Shown here: positions 52,436 to 63,015 of the stretch, in pieces
Numbering within the stretch: position 1 is the stretch's first letter
Layout of the letters: each line of letters opens with the position of its first letter
Origin: Chryseobacterium sp. VAUSW3
GTDB taxonomy: Bacteria > Bacteroidota > Bacteroidia > Flavobacteriales > Weeksellaceae
Length of the DNA: 64,000 bases
Reading direction: 5' to 3'
Assembly: GCF_002205795.1 (NCBI RefSeq)
Contig: NZ_NIUY01000003.1
Location: forward strand, 1 to 64,000
The notes under the pieces: model-generated
What the model saw: the letters and a program-made list of their open reading frames with translations, nothing else
The model's database searches: none
What the model was told of the DNA's origin: nothing
Position numbers and translations under genes: made by a program

Positions 52436-53914
52436 CTATTCACCGAATTCTATTTGATTTTCAGCATTTTCAACCAAGCTTGATGAAAGGTTTTTTCTGT
52501 TTTTGGCGCCGAGCAATTTTAATTTCTGCGTTTGTGTAACAAGGTTGTCTTTTCCGCTGGCTAACTGTTTGAAGGCATCGGTGTAAGAACTTTTTGCTAA
52601 ATCTATATTTTTGCCCACTTTTTCGAGATTTTCAACAAAACTTACGAATTTATCGTAAAGTTTTCCGCCCCGTTCAGCGATTTCAAGGGCATTTGCATTT
52701 TGATCTGCCCGTTTCCATACATCGGAAATCAGTTTCAGGTATGCAATAAGATTGGTCGGACTCAGTAGAATAATATGTTTGTGATAAGCATAGTTCCAAA
52801 GTTGGGTATCATACTGAACCGCTGTGAGGAAGGCAGGTTCCACAGGAATAAACATGATCGTAAAATCCAGGGAATCCTTTAAATCATCATATTTTTTGTG
52901 TGAAAGCGTGTCGATGTGTTTTTTAAGCGCAGCGATATGAAGCGCAAGATTCTGTTTCCTTTCTTCCTCATTTTCAGCAGAAACCATTCTTTCATAAGCG
53001 TTTAGAGAAACTTTTGAATCAATGATAATAATCTGATTTCCTGGAAGTTTTAAAACAAAATCCGGTCTTTGATTTTCTCCGTGTTCATTTTTTATATGAT
53101 ATTGCGAGAAATATTCGCGGTCTTTTGTTAAGCCCGAATCTTCCAGAATTCTTTCAAGAATCATTTCACCCCAGTCGCCCTGGGTTTTCGTTTGGCCTTT
53201 CAGGGCTGTTGCGAGATTGTTTGCTTCCTGACTCACTTTGGTGGTTTGTTCCATCATCAATTTGATGGTGTTATTCAATGAAAATCTTTCGCGCGCTTCA
53301 TTTTCATAGACTTCGTTTACTCGCTTTTTAAAAGTCTCGAGATTCTCGCCCAGCGGTTTCAGCAGCAGATCGAGGTTTTCCCTGTTGGATTCGGTAAATT
53401 TTTTGGATTTTTCTTCCAAGATTTCGTTGGCAAGATTTTTAAATTCGTTTTTAGCCGTTTCCTGGATCTGTTCGATTTCGGCTTTCTGCTTGTTCAGGGC
53501 TTGCTGTAAGCTGTTATTGATTGCTGAAAGCTCTGCATTTCGCCCAAATATTTTTTGATTTTCACCCGTTAAAATTTCAATTTGTGAATGCTGTTTTGCG
53601 TTTACTTTGCGAAGCTCCTGAAACTGATTTTGCAAAGCATGATGCACTGCAGAAATACTGGCGATTTCATTTTTAAGATCATTTAAAAGATTAGCTTGAT
53701 GAAAATTTACTTCTTTTTCGTTTTGGTATAAATTAGTCAATTCACTGATTTTCAGTTGTGTGTTTTGTAAATCAGCATTTGAACGGATGAAATTCCCGTT
53801 AAGCTCGTCGAACATTTCGCGCGGAACATTTCGGGATTTCAGAATGAAATATAGTACGATGCTGCCAGAAATTGCTCCGATGACAATTCCTATAAATAAA
53901 GAAGTGATTTCCAT
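52436..53914 (-). CDS. rmuC: DNA recombination protein RmuC
   Basis: The 492-residue protein has an N-terminal membrane anchor (about 5-25), a long coiled coil (about 30-190) and the RmuC nuclease-like domain (about 230-430: GDWGEMILERILEDSGL, RPDFVLKLPGNQIIIIDSKVSL, ILLSPTNLIAYLKLI). RmuC limits inversions at short repeats in E. coli. Length is typical. Confidence 0.93.
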   Translation of the reverse strand: MEITSLFIGIVIGAISGSIVLYFILKSRNVPREMFDELNGNFIRSNADLQNTQLKISELTNLYQNEKEVNFHQANLLNDLKNEIASISAVHHALQNQFQELRKVNAKQHSQIEILTGENQKIFGRNAELSAINNSLQQALNKQKAEIEQIQETAKNEFKNLANEILEEKSKKFTESNRENLDLLLKPLGENLETFKKRVNEVYENEARERFSLNNTIKLMMEQTTKVSQEANNLATALKGQTKTQGDWGEMILERILEDSGLTKDREYFSQYHIKNEHGENQRPDFVLKLPGNQIIIIDSKVSLNAYERMVSAENEEERKQNLALHIAALKKHIDTLSHKKYDDLKDSLDFTIMFIPVEPAFLTAVQYDTQLWNYAYHKHIILLSPTNLIAYLKLISDVWKRADQNANALEIAERGGKLYDKFVSFVENLEKVGKNIDLAKSSYTDAFKQLASGKDNLVTQTQKLKLLGAKNRKNLSSSLVENAENQIEFGE

Positions 53915-53962
53915 ATTTCAAAAATAGGAAGAAAATAGAGATTTTCTTAAAAAGTGAAAGGT

Positions 53963-54463
53963 TTATGGAGTTTCTTTGGAAATCTTTTGATGATATTTCA
54001 GATGCATGGGAATTGCTGCCGAGCCGTACCAAGGCAAAATTTCTACGTCAAAAACACCGGATTTAATCGTTGGATCATTCTGTAACAATTTATTTGCTTC
54101 ATCTTCGGTTTTTACATCCAAAAGAAAAATCCCACGGTATCCAAGTGAGTTTTTTGTCGCAAACGGACCAGCCATTTTTAGTTTTCCGGCTTTCTCCATT
54201 GCTGTCATATTAGAGAAATGTCCTTTAAAAAGTTCGGCTCTTTCTGTTTTATCAGTGATTTTTGCATCGTTTGGTCCGGTTTTCAGGATCACGAGCATAT
54301 AGTTTTTCATTCCTCTTTCGTCTGCACCCAGTGAATCGCCAAGTTTCTGATCAAAATTGGAAGACATTTCATTCAGAATTGGTTTTGCTTCTTTTTCTTT
54401 TGGCTTAACAGCACAGGAAAAAAGGTAGAGAGAAATCACTGATAACAAGAGAAGGTTTTTCAT
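53963..54463 (-). CDS. YciI-domain lipoprotein
   Basis: The 166-residue protein has a lipoprotein signal (SLYLFSC, Cys17). A linker (about 20-52) precedes a YCII-related domain (about 53-150: MKNYMLVILKTGPNDAKI, AELFKGHFSNMTAMEKAGKLKMAGPFA, GVFDVEILPWYGS). YciI-like domains are mostly cytosolic, so the lipid-anchored form in the envelope is unusual. Function is unknown. Confidence 0.83.
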   Translation of the reverse strand: MKNLLLLSVISLYLFSCAVKPKEKEAKPILNEMSSNFDQKLGDSLGADERGMKNYMLVILKTGPNDAKITDKTERAELFKGHFSNMTAMEKAGKLKMAGPFATKNSLGYRGIFLLDVKTEDEANKLLQNDPTIKSGVFDVEILPWYGSAAIPMHLKYHQKISKETP

Positions 54464-54494
54464 GATGCCGGTTGTTTTTTTTCAGTTTGTGGAT

Positions 54495-55673
54495 TTAATC
54501 TTTAATTCTCAAAAATTCCTTTGCAAGCTCGATCATTTTGGGATCACCGGTATATTTTCCGTGTTCATCTGAGAGTTTTACTGTCGGAATCCAGTCTCCG
54601 TTCACCGATTGCGCCGCTATAAGTTTCATTACAATGTTCATCGGTTTTACGCCTACATCGTTGGTAAGATTGGTTCCGATTCCGAAAGAAATACCAATTT
54701 TTCCTCTGCAGGCGTGGGTAATTTCTGCTACTTTTTCCAGATTCAGCCCATCAGAAAAAATGATGTATTTAAATAATGGATTAATTCCGTTCTGCTCGTA
54801 ATGGGCAATTGTTTTTTCGGCAAATTCAATAGGATCGCCGCTGTCGTGCCGCACACCGTCGAAAAGTTTTGCAAATTTCTTATCAAACTGCTGGAAGAAA
54901 ACTTCTGTGGTGTAGGTATCGGAAAGCGCTACACCGAGGTCGCCCCGGTAAACATCCACCCAATGTTCCAGCGACAGAGCGTTCGCCATTTTAAAACCAT
55001 ATTCTGCAGCGTGGAACATAAACCACTCGTGGGCGTGTGTGCCAATGGGTTTTACACCGTATTTCATTGCAAAATGTACATTGGAAGATCCCGTAAATTT
55101 TGAGGATTTATTTTGTGTTAAGGCATCTACAACCAAGTCATGAACCTGATAAGAATGCCGGCGGCGGGTGCCAAATTCAGCGAAGTTAACTCCCAGATTA
55201 TCGAGTTCTTTGGCTTTTTCAAGGGTGTTGCGAATTACGGTTTCGTCGGAATCCCTTTCTATGCCGTTCATTACATAATGAAGTTCAGAAATTACAGCCA
55301 GCAAAGGAACTTCCCACAAAATGGTTCGGTACCATTCGCCTACAACGATAACCTCCAAATCGTTTTCTGTCTGTACGATCTGCACTTCGGAAGGATCGTA
55401 CTGGTAGCCTGCCAGAAAATCGAGATAAGGCAAATCGAGATATGGACAGGTGTTCCGCAGATATTCTTTCTCTTCTTTGGTGAGTTTCATTTCTGCCATG
55501 GCATTGACCGATTTGCGCAGTTCCTCATCAAAACCTTTGGGGAAATGGTGTTTTCCGCGGTTGATGAAGCTGTATTTAACTTTTTCACTCGGAAAGAGTT
55601 TTACTACCGCGTTCTGCATTGTGATTTTATAAAAATCGTTGTCGAGGATTGATTTTAAACGAACTTCGCTCAT
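54495..55673 (-). CDS. pncB: Nicotinate phosphoribosyltransferase
   Basis: PncB converts nicotinate to its mononucleotide for NAD salvage, the substrate of the NadD at 2.2 kb. The 392-residue protein has DNDFYKITMQNAVVKLFP, AEFGTRRRHSYQVHDLV, the phosphorylated His in GTHAHEWFM, and DGVRHDSGDPIEFAEK with FSDGLNLEK in the phosphate-binding part. Length is typical of the short bacterial form. Confidence 0.95.
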   Translation of the reverse strand: MSEVRLKSILDNDFYKITMQNAVVKLFPSEKVKYSFINRGKHHFPKGFDEELRKSVNAMAEMKLTKEEKEYLRNTCPYLDLPYLDFLAGYQYDPSEVQIVQTENDLEVIVVGEWYRTILWEVPLLAVISELHYVMNGIERDSDETVIRNTLEKAKELDNLGVNFAEFGTRRRHSYQVHDLVVDALTQNKSSKFTGSSNVHFAMKYGVKPIGTHAHEWFMFHAAEYGFKMANALSLEHWVDVYRGDLGVALSDTYTTEVFFQQFDKKFAKLFDGVRHDSGDPIEFAEKTIAHYEQNGINPLFKYIIFSDGLNLEKVAEITHACRGKIGISFGIGTNLTNDVGVKPMNIVMKLIAAQSVNGDWIPTVKLSDEHGKYTGDPKMIELAKEFLRIKD

Positions 55674-55715
55674 ATTTGGGAAATTATCTTTAACAAATGT
55701 AAAGATTCAAAACAA

Positions 55716-55743
55716 AAAAATCGCCCTAAAACAGACGATTTTT
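55716..55743 (-). terminator. Terminator of dps
   Basis: AAAAATCG (55716-55723) pairs with CGATTTTT (55736-55743), followed in the minus direction by a T run. It lies between dps and pncB, which are both leftward. Confidence 0.75.
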
Positions 55744-55763
55744 AAACAAGATTTGTTGCTTAT

Positions 55764-56240
55764 TTATTTACCGAGGTACGAATTGTACATCCAAACTTCT
55801 TTTTCCTGTTCGGTGATGTAGTCGCTCATCTGCGAGTTTGTACCTTCATCCCCAGCTTTTTCTGTCATGTCCAGAATTTCGCGCTGAAGATCGATGACAG
55901 TTTTAAAAGAAGCCAAAATGTTTTCTACACATTTGGTACCATCAGATACTTCAATACTTTCTTTAATTGTTGAAAGTTTTAGATAGTCGGAATAATTATG
56001 GTTAGGCACTGCACCAAGTGTAAGGATTCTTTCCGCAATTTCATCAATTTTAAGAACTAAGTTATTGTAAAGTTCCTCGAATTTTGGATGAAGTGTAAAG
56101 AAATCATTTCCTTTAATGTTCCAGTGTGCGCCACGCGTATTTTGATAGAATACAGAATAGTTGGCAAGCAATTCGTTTAATTTTTCGGCGATGGCTTTGC
56201 AGTCTTTTTCCTGCAGCCCAATGATCGTAGCGTTTTTCAT
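55764..56240 (-). CDS. dps: Dps-family DNA-binding ferritin-like protein
   Basis: Dps stores iron and protects DNA under oxidative stress and starvation. The 158-residue protein has the ferroxidase signature RGAHWNIKGNDFFTLHPKFEELYNN (split here: His and Asp/Glu ligands at about 39, 51 and 66), KIDEIAERI and the C-terminal QEKEVWMYNSYLG. It has a textbook promoter upstream and its own terminator. Confidence 0.94.
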   Translation of the reverse strand: MKNATIIGLQEKDCKAIAEKLNELLANYSVFYQNTRGAHWNIKGNDFFTLHPKFEELYNNLVLKIDEIAERILTLGAVPNHNYSDYLKLSTIKESIEVSDGTKCVENILASFKTVIDLQREILDMTEKAGDEGTNSQMSDYITEQEKEVWMYNSYLGK

Positions 56241-56257
56241 AATTTTTTTACTTTTAA

Positions 56258-56288
56258 CAAAGTTACGAAACCCTTTATGTCTTACAAA
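56258..56288 (-). promoter_or_regulatory. Promoter of dps
   Basis: On the minus strand, TTTG (56285-56288), 19 bases, then TAACTTTG (56258-56265). This is an exact consensus match about 17 bases before the start codon. Confidence 0.8.
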
Positions 56289-56322
56289 ATATCAGCGATT
56301 GAGTTTAGCTATGAGTAAGAAT

Positions 56323-57951
56323 TTAAAGTTTTATAAACTTAAACGATTTTACCGAATCAGGAGTTTTAACAGAAAGAATATAGGTTGACGCCGGCAAATT
56401 ACTCACGTTAATCCTTCGTTCGGACGAGGTGAAGAGTAGCTTACCGCTCAAATCGAAAATAAATATTTTTTCAATATTTATTTTATTGGTTTTGATGTTG
56501 ATGAAATCTTTTGTCGGATTTGGATATACACTTAAATTGCGGTTGATTTCTTCAGTTCCCAATTCTCTAGCTAAAATTACAGGCTCACGAAAAAATGATA
56601 TTTCCATCAGTTCTTTCGGCAGTTCTTCAAAAACATAGGCTTCGCAGGTGTAAGTGCTGAAATCTTCGTCTTCTACATTATTGATATGGAAGGTTTCTGT
56701 GGTCACTGGTGTTTTTTTGTCTAAATCCTTAAACCATGCAAAAGCATAATCATCTCCGGATATGGATTGAGAAATAGCTACCGGAGTTCCCAGTGAGGCG
56801 TAAACGGTTTTTGGTTCATCGTATCTTTGGGGCGAATACGTAAAATCTGCCAGTTTTTTTTCTCTCAGAATAAAATTTTTGATGTTCTGTCTTGAATATC
56901 TATTGTTTTCCAGAAACGTAAGCGGCGGAATGTTTTCAGGGATTTCACCCGAAAGTTTATTACCGGTAAGAGAGAGCATCTGCAGTTTTTCCAGTTGAAG
57001 CAAGGTGGTAGGGAAATTGCCTGAAATTAAATTGTTGTCGAGATAAATCTGCTCCAGATTCTTTAAAATCAAAAGGCTTTCGAAACCGCCGGAGATTTTA
57101 TTGCCGGACATATTTAGATGAACCAAATTTTTCAGTTGCGATAATTCGGCCGGAAATTCTGTTATTTGATTGTTTTGAAGAGAAAGCCATTCCAGGTTTT
57201 TAAGATTTGGTAAAGCTGATGCGTAATTTGCGGAAAACTTATTATTGCTTACCTCGAGGGTGCGTAAAGAATTTAGTGATCCTATTTCTGATGGGATTTT
57301 TGTGAGTTGGTTTCCTGAAAGATTAAGATCGGTGAGTTGAACAAGCGGAGATAAATTACTGAAATTTTGAGTCAGTGTATTGTTGCTTAAATTGAGCGAT
57401 TCAAGATGAGCCAATGATGAAATTTTCTGTGGAATTGATGTAAGGCCCGTGCGCGATAAATCCAAAACTTTAATTCCGCTGAAATTCTGCAGAAAAGCAT
57501 CAATATCAACAAAAGTGAACTGATTATTACCGAGAGAAAGTTCTGACAAATTCGAAAGCGGAAGAATTTGCGAGGTAGGATCGCCTGTTAAACGGTTGTT
57601 GCTGATGTCGAGACGGACAAGATTGCTCAGTGAAGCCACCGACGGAGAAATTTCTCCGGAAAGCTGATTGGAGCTCAAATCCAGTTTCTGTAATTTAGAA
57701 AAACCTGAAATGGTGGGGAAATTTCCTTTCAAAGCATTGCCGCGAAGGTTAATTTCGGTTACATTTCCGTTTTTAATTTGTACTCCATACCAGTTTTTGG
57801 GGTCTTTATCCATATCCCATTTCTGGCTCCACTGATCACCGGAAGTGCTGTTGTAAATATTGATGAGCGCTGTTCTTTCCGCAAATGAAATGCTCCACTT
57901 CTGCGAAAAACATAGCTGCGACAAGAATAAAAAAAATAGAAATTTCTTCAA
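56323..57951 (-). CDS. Leucine-rich-repeat protein with T9SS sorting domain
   Basis: The 542-residue protein has a signal peptide (1-16, CFSQ) and an LRR cap (ERTALINIYNSTSGDQW, a plant-like LRR start). About a dozen LRR units follow (about 65-340; LxxLxLSxNxLxG pattern). An Ig-like or linker region (about 370-455) leads to a type A C-terminal sorting domain (about 468-542, LSVYPNPTKDFINIKT, LPASTYILSVKT). It should be exported by the type IX system to the surface or medium and probably binds protein or glycan. Confidence 0.9.
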   Translation of the reverse strand: MKKFLFFLFLSQLCFSQKWSISFAERTALINIYNSTSGDQWSQKWDMDKDPKNWYGVQIKNGNVTEINLRGNALKGNFPTISGFSKLQKLDLSSNQLSGEISPSVASLSNLVRLDISNNRLTGDPTSQILPLSNLSELSLGNNQFTFVDIDAFLQNFSGIKVLDLSRTGLTSIPQKISSLAHLESLNLSNNTLTQNFSNLSPLVQLTDLNLSGNQLTKIPSEIGSLNSLRTLEVSNNKFSANYASALPNLKNLEWLSLQNNQITEFPAELSQLKNLVHLNMSGNKISGGFESLLILKNLEQIYLDNNLISGNFPTTLLQLEKLQMLSLTGNKLSGEIPENIPPLTFLENNRYSRQNIKNFILREKKLADFTYSPQRYDEPKTVYASLGTPVAISQSISGDDYAFAWFKDLDKKTPVTTETFHINNVEDEDFSTYTCEAYVFEELPKELMEISFFREPVILARELGTEEINRNLSVYPNPTKDFINIKTNKINIEKIFIFDLSGKLLFTSSERRINVSNLPASTYILSVKTPDSVKSFKFIKL

Positions 57952-58054
57952 AGATGCTGTGTTTTTTGGTTTACAAATATATATTAAAACTTAAAACACG
58001 CGGGATACGATATTAAAAATTTGCATATTTGCGGCAAAGAATGATTACGCTGTT

Positions 58055-59434
58055 ATGAGAAAGTATGTGTTTTTGGCTGTTGCAGTAATAGTCATCTATT
58101 TTTTTCAGTCTTTTTTTCTGCCCACTGGCGGAATTGGGGCCGACAGTTTGTCTTATTTTGGAATCGCTTCAGATTTACCGGAATTGAAAACCAACCTTTT
58201 CCCGTTGGGATTTCCGTTTCTAATAAAGATTTTTCATTTCGTTTTTCAGGATTATTTCTGGGCAGGCAAAATGCTGAATATTTCGATGGTGATCATTATT
58301 CTGGTATTTTCCGATGTAAAGAAATTTTATTTCCGGGAAACGGTTTTGCTTTTTGCAGCTAAAACCTTTTTTTTCGCCTTTAATTTGGTGATTTCTGAAG
58401 GGCCTTTTCTTTTTCTGCTTTATTTTCTGTTTTATCTTTTTCATGAGCGATTTCAGGAAAAAATCAGTTCAACACATTTCGTATTTTGTGCTTCTGCAAT
58501 CCTGATCTTATTATTTACGGTTCGTTATTCTGGAATCTATATTTATTTGGGCACTGGAATTTTTTGGCTTTGGATGCTTTTTAGAAGACGGCTTTTCGAG
58601 TTCCAAAAGGATGTTTTAAAAGTTTTGGTGTTTTCGGGCGCCGGAATTTTGGCGTACCTCGCTTTTAATTATTTAATGTACGGAAGTTTCACCGGGGAAC
58701 ATCTGCGCGGAGCACCTGCACAGATTTATCCGGTTTATGTTTTGCGCAATATCCTGGCGATGGTGAATGTGATAGATCCTTTCATAGGAATTAAACCGGC
58801 TTCTAACAGTATCATAAGTATTGCTTTTCAAGTGGGGCTTATGTTAATCGACTTATTGCTGCTGCGGTATTTTGTAAAGTTGGTGAAGCGTAAAAAAGAT
58901 AACCTGCAGATGGAATTTCATTATCTGCTGTGGATTATTGCCGGAATCTATACGGTTACCATGTTTATCTCTGGATTTTATCAGCAGATTGAGGAACTGA
59001 ATGTAAGAATGCTTGCTGCAGCCAATTTTTGTATCGCGTTTTCTTTTCTGATTATTTACTTCAAAGATTTACAGTCAGATAAATTTATTTTCAGGGCTGC
59101 CGTTTTTTTTCTGATATTTTTAACGGCTTACAGTCTGAAAAGTCCGGAAAATTATCTTAAGAATAAAAGAATAATCGAACTTCAGATGCCAGAGTTTAAG
59201 AATAGAAAATATCTTTTTGATGATGAAAAAGAGATAAAGAATGTTACGGTATATCATATTCCTGTGCTCAACAGATCTTTTACCTATCAACATACTAACA
59301 AACAGAAAGGAGAGTGGAAGCAGTCTATCGGAGGCACTGTAAATCCGCAGATCAAATGGTTGAAGTATGACACAATTAAGGATAAAACACAGGTTTTATA
59401 TACCTCGCAACTTAGACTTCGATTTGATCGCTAG
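58055..59434 (+). CDS. Polytopic membrane protein, GT-C glycosyltransferase-like
   Basis: The 459-residue protein has about 10 transmembrane helices up to about 360 and then a soluble C-terminal part. An acidic residue in the first extracytoplasmic loop (GGIGADSLSYFG) and a following LFPLGFPFLIKIF match the layout of GT-C enzymes that use lipid-linked sugars. I cannot name the family with certainty. It stands alone, and no glycan cluster surrounds it. Confidence 0.65.
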   Translation: MRKYVFLAVAVIVIYFFQSFFLPTGGIGADSLSYFGIASDLPELKTNLFPLGFPFLIKIFHFVFQDYFWAGKMLNISMVIIILVFSDVKKFYFRETVLLFAAKTFFFAFNLVISEGPFLFLLYFLFYLFHERFQEKISSTHFVFCASAILILLFTVRYSGIYIYLGTGIFWLWMLFRRRLFEFQKDVLKVLVFSGAGILAYLAFNYLMYGSFTGEHLRGAPAQIYPVYVLRNILAMVNVIDPFIGIKPASNSIISIAFQVGLMLIDLLLLRYFVKLVKRKKDNLQMEFHYLLWIIAGIYTVTMFISGFYQQIEELNVRMLAAANFCIAFSFLIIYFKDLQSDKFIFRAAVFFLIFLTAYSLKSPENYLKNKRIIELQMPEFKNRKYLFDDEKEIKNVTVYHIPVLNRSFTYQHTNKQKGEWKQSIGGTVNPQIKWLKYDTIKDKTQVLYTSQLRLRFDR

Positions 59435-59530
59435 GAGTTTAATTTAATTATAATCGAAGCATATTGAGCGTCACAACATTATATATAGCCTGTGCAATAT
59501 TAATTATGTAAGATATTTAGTGATAACCTA

Positions 59531-59560
59531 TTGCGGATTAAAAAATATTACTTACTTTTG
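59531..59560 (+). promoter_or_regulatory. Promoter of the str operon
   Basis: TTG (59531-59533), 19 bases, then TACTTTTG (59553-59560), 24 bases before the rpsL ATG. It is the only strong promoter I see for rpsL-rpsG-fusA-rpsJ. Confidence 0.78.
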
Positions 59561-59584
59561 CACCCTAAAATAAAAAGCAATTAA

Positions 59585-59998
59585 ATGCCTACTATTCAAC
59601 AATTAGTTAGAAAAGGAAGAGTCGCACTTACCAAGAAGAGTAAATCGGCTGCACTTGATTCCTGTCCACAAAGACGAGGTGTATGTACAAGAGTATATAC
59701 TACCACCCCGAAGAAACCTAACTCTGCACTTAGAAAAGTTGCAAGGGTAAGACTTTCTAACGGTAAAGAAGTCAACGCTTATATCCCGGGCGAAGGACAC
59801 AATCTTCAAGAGCACTCGATAGTATTGGTACGCGGAGGAAGGGTGAAAGACCTACCGGGAGTACGTTATCACATTGTTCGTGGAGCTTTGGATACCGCAG
59901 GAGTAAACGGAAGAACTCAGAGAAGATCTAAGTACGGAGCTAAGAGACCAAAACCAGGTCAGGCAGCTGCAGCACCAGCAAAAGGTAAGAAAAAGTAA
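59585..59998 (+). CDS. rpsL: 30S ribosomal protein S12
   Basis: The 137-residue protein begins [12 protein letters not shown] and has [15 protein letters not shown] (Lys43-type region) and [13 protein letters not shown], the wild-type forms of the two loops where streptomycin-resistance changes occur. An Ala/Lys tail (about 124-137, [12 protein letters not shown]) extends beyond the E. coli protein. It is the first gene of the str operon. Confidence 0.98.
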   Translation: MPTIQQLVRKGRVALTKKSKSAALDSCPQRRGVCTRVYTTTPKKPNSALRKVARVRLSNGKEVNAYIPGEGHNLQEHSIVLVRGGRVKDLPGVRYHIVRGALDTAGVNGRTQRRSKYGAKRPKPGQAAAAPAKGKKK

Positions 59999-60024
59999 TC
60001 ATTAATTTTTAAAGAAACGAAACA

Positions 60025-60501
60025 ATGAGAAAGACGAAAGCGAAAAAAAGACCGTTGTTACCGGATCCTAAATTTAATGATCAGCTGGTAACGAGATTTG
60101 TAAACAATTTGATGTTAGACGGTAAAAAATCTATCGCATTCAAAATTTTCTATGATGCTTTAGATATCGTAGAAAGCAAAAAAGGAGATAATGAAAAAAC
60201 TTCTTTGGAAATCTGGAAAGATGCTTTAACCAACGTAATGCCTCACGTAGAAGTACGTTCAAGAAGAATCGGTGGTGCAAACTTCCAAATTCCTATGCCA
60301 ATCAGAGCAGATAGAAAAATTTCTATGGCAATGAAATGGTTAATCAAATATTCGAAAGCAAGAAACGATAAATCAATGGCTCAGAAATTAGCTGCTGAAG
60401 TTATCGCTGCTGCAAAAGAAGAAGGTGCTGCGTTCAAGAAAAAAACTGATACGCACAGAATGGCTGAAGCTAACAAAGCATTTTCACACTTTAAATTCTA
60501 A
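60025..60501 (+). CDS. rpsG: 30S ribosomal protein S7
   Basis: The 158-residue protein begins [19 protein letters not shown] and contains [23 protein letters not shown] and the [17 protein letters not shown] end. It is 26 bases after rpsL and six before fusA. Confidence 0.98.
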   Translation: MRKTKAKKRPLLPDPKFNDQLVTRFVNNLMLDGKKSIAFKIFYDALDIVESKKGDNEKTSLEIWKDALTNVMPHVEVRSRRIGGANFQIPMPIRADRKISMAMKWLIKYSKARNDKSMAQKLAAEVIAAAKEEGAAFKKKTDTHRMAEANKAFSHFKF

Positions 60502-60507
60502 TCTGAA

Positions 60508-62625
60508 ATGGCAAGAGATCTTAAATTTACAAGAAATATCGGTATTGCTGCTCACATTGATGCAGGTAAAACCACCACAACAGAAAGAATTTTGTTTTAC
60601 ACAGGTAAAACCCACAAAATCGGAGAGGTTCACGAAGGTGCTTCTACAATGGACTGGATGGAACAAGAAGCTGAAAGAGGTATTACTATTACTTCTGCAG
60701 CAACTACCTGTACTTGGAACTTCCCAACCGATCAGGGAAAAACTCTTCCTGAAACTAAAGGATACCACTTTAATATTATCGATACACCGGGACACGTTGA
60801 CTTTACCGTAGAGGTAAACCGTTCTCTTCGTGTACTAGATGGTTTGGTATTCCTTTTCTCTGCAGTAGACGGCGTTGAACCACAATCTGAAACCAACTGG
60901 AGACTTGCGGACAACTACAAAGTTGCACGTATGGGATTCGTAAACAAAATGGACAGACAAGGTGCTGACTTCCTTAACGTGGTAAACCAGGTTAAAGAGA
61001 TGTTAGGATCTAACGCAGTTCCAATCGTTTTACCAATCGGTGCTGAAGAAGATTTCAAAGGGGTTGTAGACCTTATCAAAAACAGAGCAATCGTTTGGGA
61101 TGAAGCAGGACAAGGTGCTACTTTCGAAGTAGTTCCAATTCCTGATGATATGAAAGAGGATGTTTTGCTTTACAGAGAAAAACTAGTAGAAGCAGTAGCT
61201 GATTACGACGAAACTTTGATGGAGAAATTCTTCGAAGATCCAGATTCTATCTCTGAAGAAGAAATCAACGAAGCATTAAGAAAAGCAACCATCGATTTGT
61301 CTATCATCCCGATGACTTGTGGCTCTTCATTCAAAAATAAAGGAGTTCAGTTCATGCTTGATGCAGTTTGTAAATATCTTCCTTCTCCAATGGATAAAGA
61401 CGATATCAAAGGAACTGATCCAAGAACAGACGCTGAAATTACTAGAAAACCAGACGTAAACGAACCATTCTCCGCATTAGCATTTAAAATTGCAACTGAT
61501 CCTTTCGTAGGAAGATTAGCATTCTTTAGAGCGTATTCCGGGAAACTAGATGCGGGATCTTATGTATTGAACACAAGATCTGGTAACAAAGAAAGAATTT
61601 CTAGAATCTACCAAATGCACGCTAACAAGCAAAATCCAGTAGAAGTTATTGAAGCTGGAGATATTGGTGCTGCTGTAGGTTTTAAAGATATCAAAACTGG
61701 AGATACATTATCAGACGAAAAGAACCCAATCGTTCTAGAATCTATGGTTTTCCCTGATCCAGTAATCGGTATCGCTGTTGAACCAAAAACTAAAGCTGAC
61801 CAAGATAAAATGGGTAACGCTCTTGCTAAATTAGCAGAAGAAGATCCTACTTTCACAGTGAAAACTGACGAAGCTTCTGGACAAACAATCATTTCCGGTA
61901 TGGGTGAGCTGCACCTCGACATTATTGTTGACCGTATGAGAAGAGAGTTCAAAGTTGAAGTAAACCAAGGTCAACCTCAAGTAGAATACAAAGAAAACCT
62001 TACCATGGTTGCTAACCATAGAGAAGTTTATAAAAAACAATCTGGTGGTAGAGGTAAATTTGCAGATATTGTATTTGAAATTGGTCCTGCAGAAGATAAC
62101 AAAGCTGGTCTTGAATTCGTAAATGAAATCAAAGGGGGTAACATTCCAAAAGAATTCGTACCTGCAGTAGAAAAAGGTTTCAAAGAAGCGATGAAAAACG
62201 GTCCACTTGCTGGATTCGAAATCGATGGTATCAAAGTAGTATTGAAAGACGGGTCTTTCCACCCAGTGGATTCTGACCAACTTTCCTTCGAACTTGCTGC
62301 TAAGATGGGCTTCAAAGAAGCTGGTAAGAAAGCTAAGCCTGTGATCATGGAACCAATTATGAAACTGGAGGTTGTAACTCCGGAAGAATATATGGGAGAC
62401 ATCGTAGGAGATTTGAACAGAAGAAGAGGTACTGTAAACGGTATGGACGACAGAAATAACGCGAAAGTAATTAAAGCATTCGTTCCACTTTCTGAAATGT
62501 TCGGATACGTAACCTCACTTAGAACCCTATCTTCAGGTAGAGCAACTTCTTCTATGGAATTTGAAAAATACGAAGCAGCACCTACAAACGTTGCCGAAGA
62601 CGTAATCGCTAAAGCAAGAGGTTAA
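60508..62625 (+). CDS. fusA: Elongation factor G
   Basis: This translocation GTPase has 705 residues. The G motifs are [24 protein letters not shown] and [10 protein letters not shown], followed by domains II-V ([40 protein letters not shown]). Codon use is strongly biased, as in the neighbouring ribosomal genes. Confidence 0.98.
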   Translation: MARDLKFTRNIGIAAHIDAGKTTTTERILFYTGKTHKIGEVHEGASTMDWMEQEAERGITITSAATTCTWNFPTDQGKTLPETKGYHFNIIDTPGHVDFTVEVNRSLRVLDGLVFLFSAVDGVEPQSETNWRLADNYKVARMGFVNKMDRQGADFLNVVNQVKEMLGSNAVPIVLPIGAEEDFKGVVDLIKNRAIVWDEAGQGATFEVVPIPDDMKEDVLLYREKLVEAVADYDETLMEKFFEDPDSISEEEINEALRKATIDLSIIPMTCGSSFKNKGVQFMLDAVCKYLPSPMDKDDIKGTDPRTDAEITRKPDVNEPFSALAFKIATDPFVGRLAFFRAYSGKLDAGSYVLNTRSGNKERISRIYQMHANKQNPVEVIEAGDIGAAVGFKDIKTGDTLSDEKNPIVLESMVFPDPVIGIAVEPKTKADQDKMGNALAKLAEEDPTFTVKTDEASGQTIISGMGELHLDIIVDRMRREFKVEVNQGQPQVEYKENLTMVANHREVYKKQSGGRGKFADIVFEIGPAEDNKAGLEFVNEIKGGNIPKEFVPAVEKGFKEAMKNGPLAGFEIDGIKVVLKDGSFHPVDSDQLSFELAAKMGFKEAGKKAKPVIMEPIMKLEVVTPEEYMGDIVGDLNRRRGTVNGMDDRNNAKVIKAFVPLSEMFGYVTSLRTLSSGRATSSMEFEKYEAAPTNVAEDVIAKARG

Positions 62626-62644
62626 TATTAAAATTTAGATTAAA

Positions 62645-62950
62645 ATGTCACAAAGAATCAGAATAAAATTAAAATCTTACGATTACAATTTGGTAGACAA
62701 ATCTGCTGAGAAAATCGTGAGAACGGTAAAAGCGACTGGTGCTGTTGTAAACGGACCAATTCCATTGCCAACTAACAAGAGAATCTTCACCGTGTTGAGA
62801 TCTCCGCACGTAAACAAGAAGGCAAGAGAGCAGTTCCAGCTTTCAGCTCACAAGAGATTGATGGACATCTATTCTTCTTCTTCTAAAACTGTAGATGCCC
62901 TAATGAAATTAGAGCTTCCTTCAGGAGTTGACGTAGAAATTAAAGTGTGA
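62645..62950 (+). CDS. rpsJ: 30S ribosomal protein S10
   Basis: The 101-residue protein begins [25 protein letters not shown] and contains [28 protein letters not shown]. It is 19 bases after fusA. In many bacteria rpsJ opens the S10 operon (rplC and onward). Here it is followed by an untranslated stretch and a strong terminator. Confidence 0.98.
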   Translation: MSQRIRIKLKSYDYNLVDKSAEKIVRTVKATGAVVNGPIPLPTNKRIFTVLRSPHVNKKAREQFQLSAHKRLMDIYSSSSKTVDALMKLELPSGVDVEIKV

Positions 62951-63012
62951 TTTTGGCGGCTTGCTTTTAGCCAAGCGCTATTAGCCTTCAGCCAGAAGCT
63001 ACTATGCTATGA
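62951..63012. repeat. Possible short repeat-derived spacer after rpsJ
   Basis: The stretch holds several near copies of TTAGCC/TCAGCC (GGCTTGCTTTTAGCC, CTATTAGCC, CTTCAGCC, AGAAGC). Such phrases are common in small dispersed elements of flavobacterial genomes. One copy only is in the window, so this stays tentative. Confidence 0.3.
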
Positions 63013-63015
63013 TAG

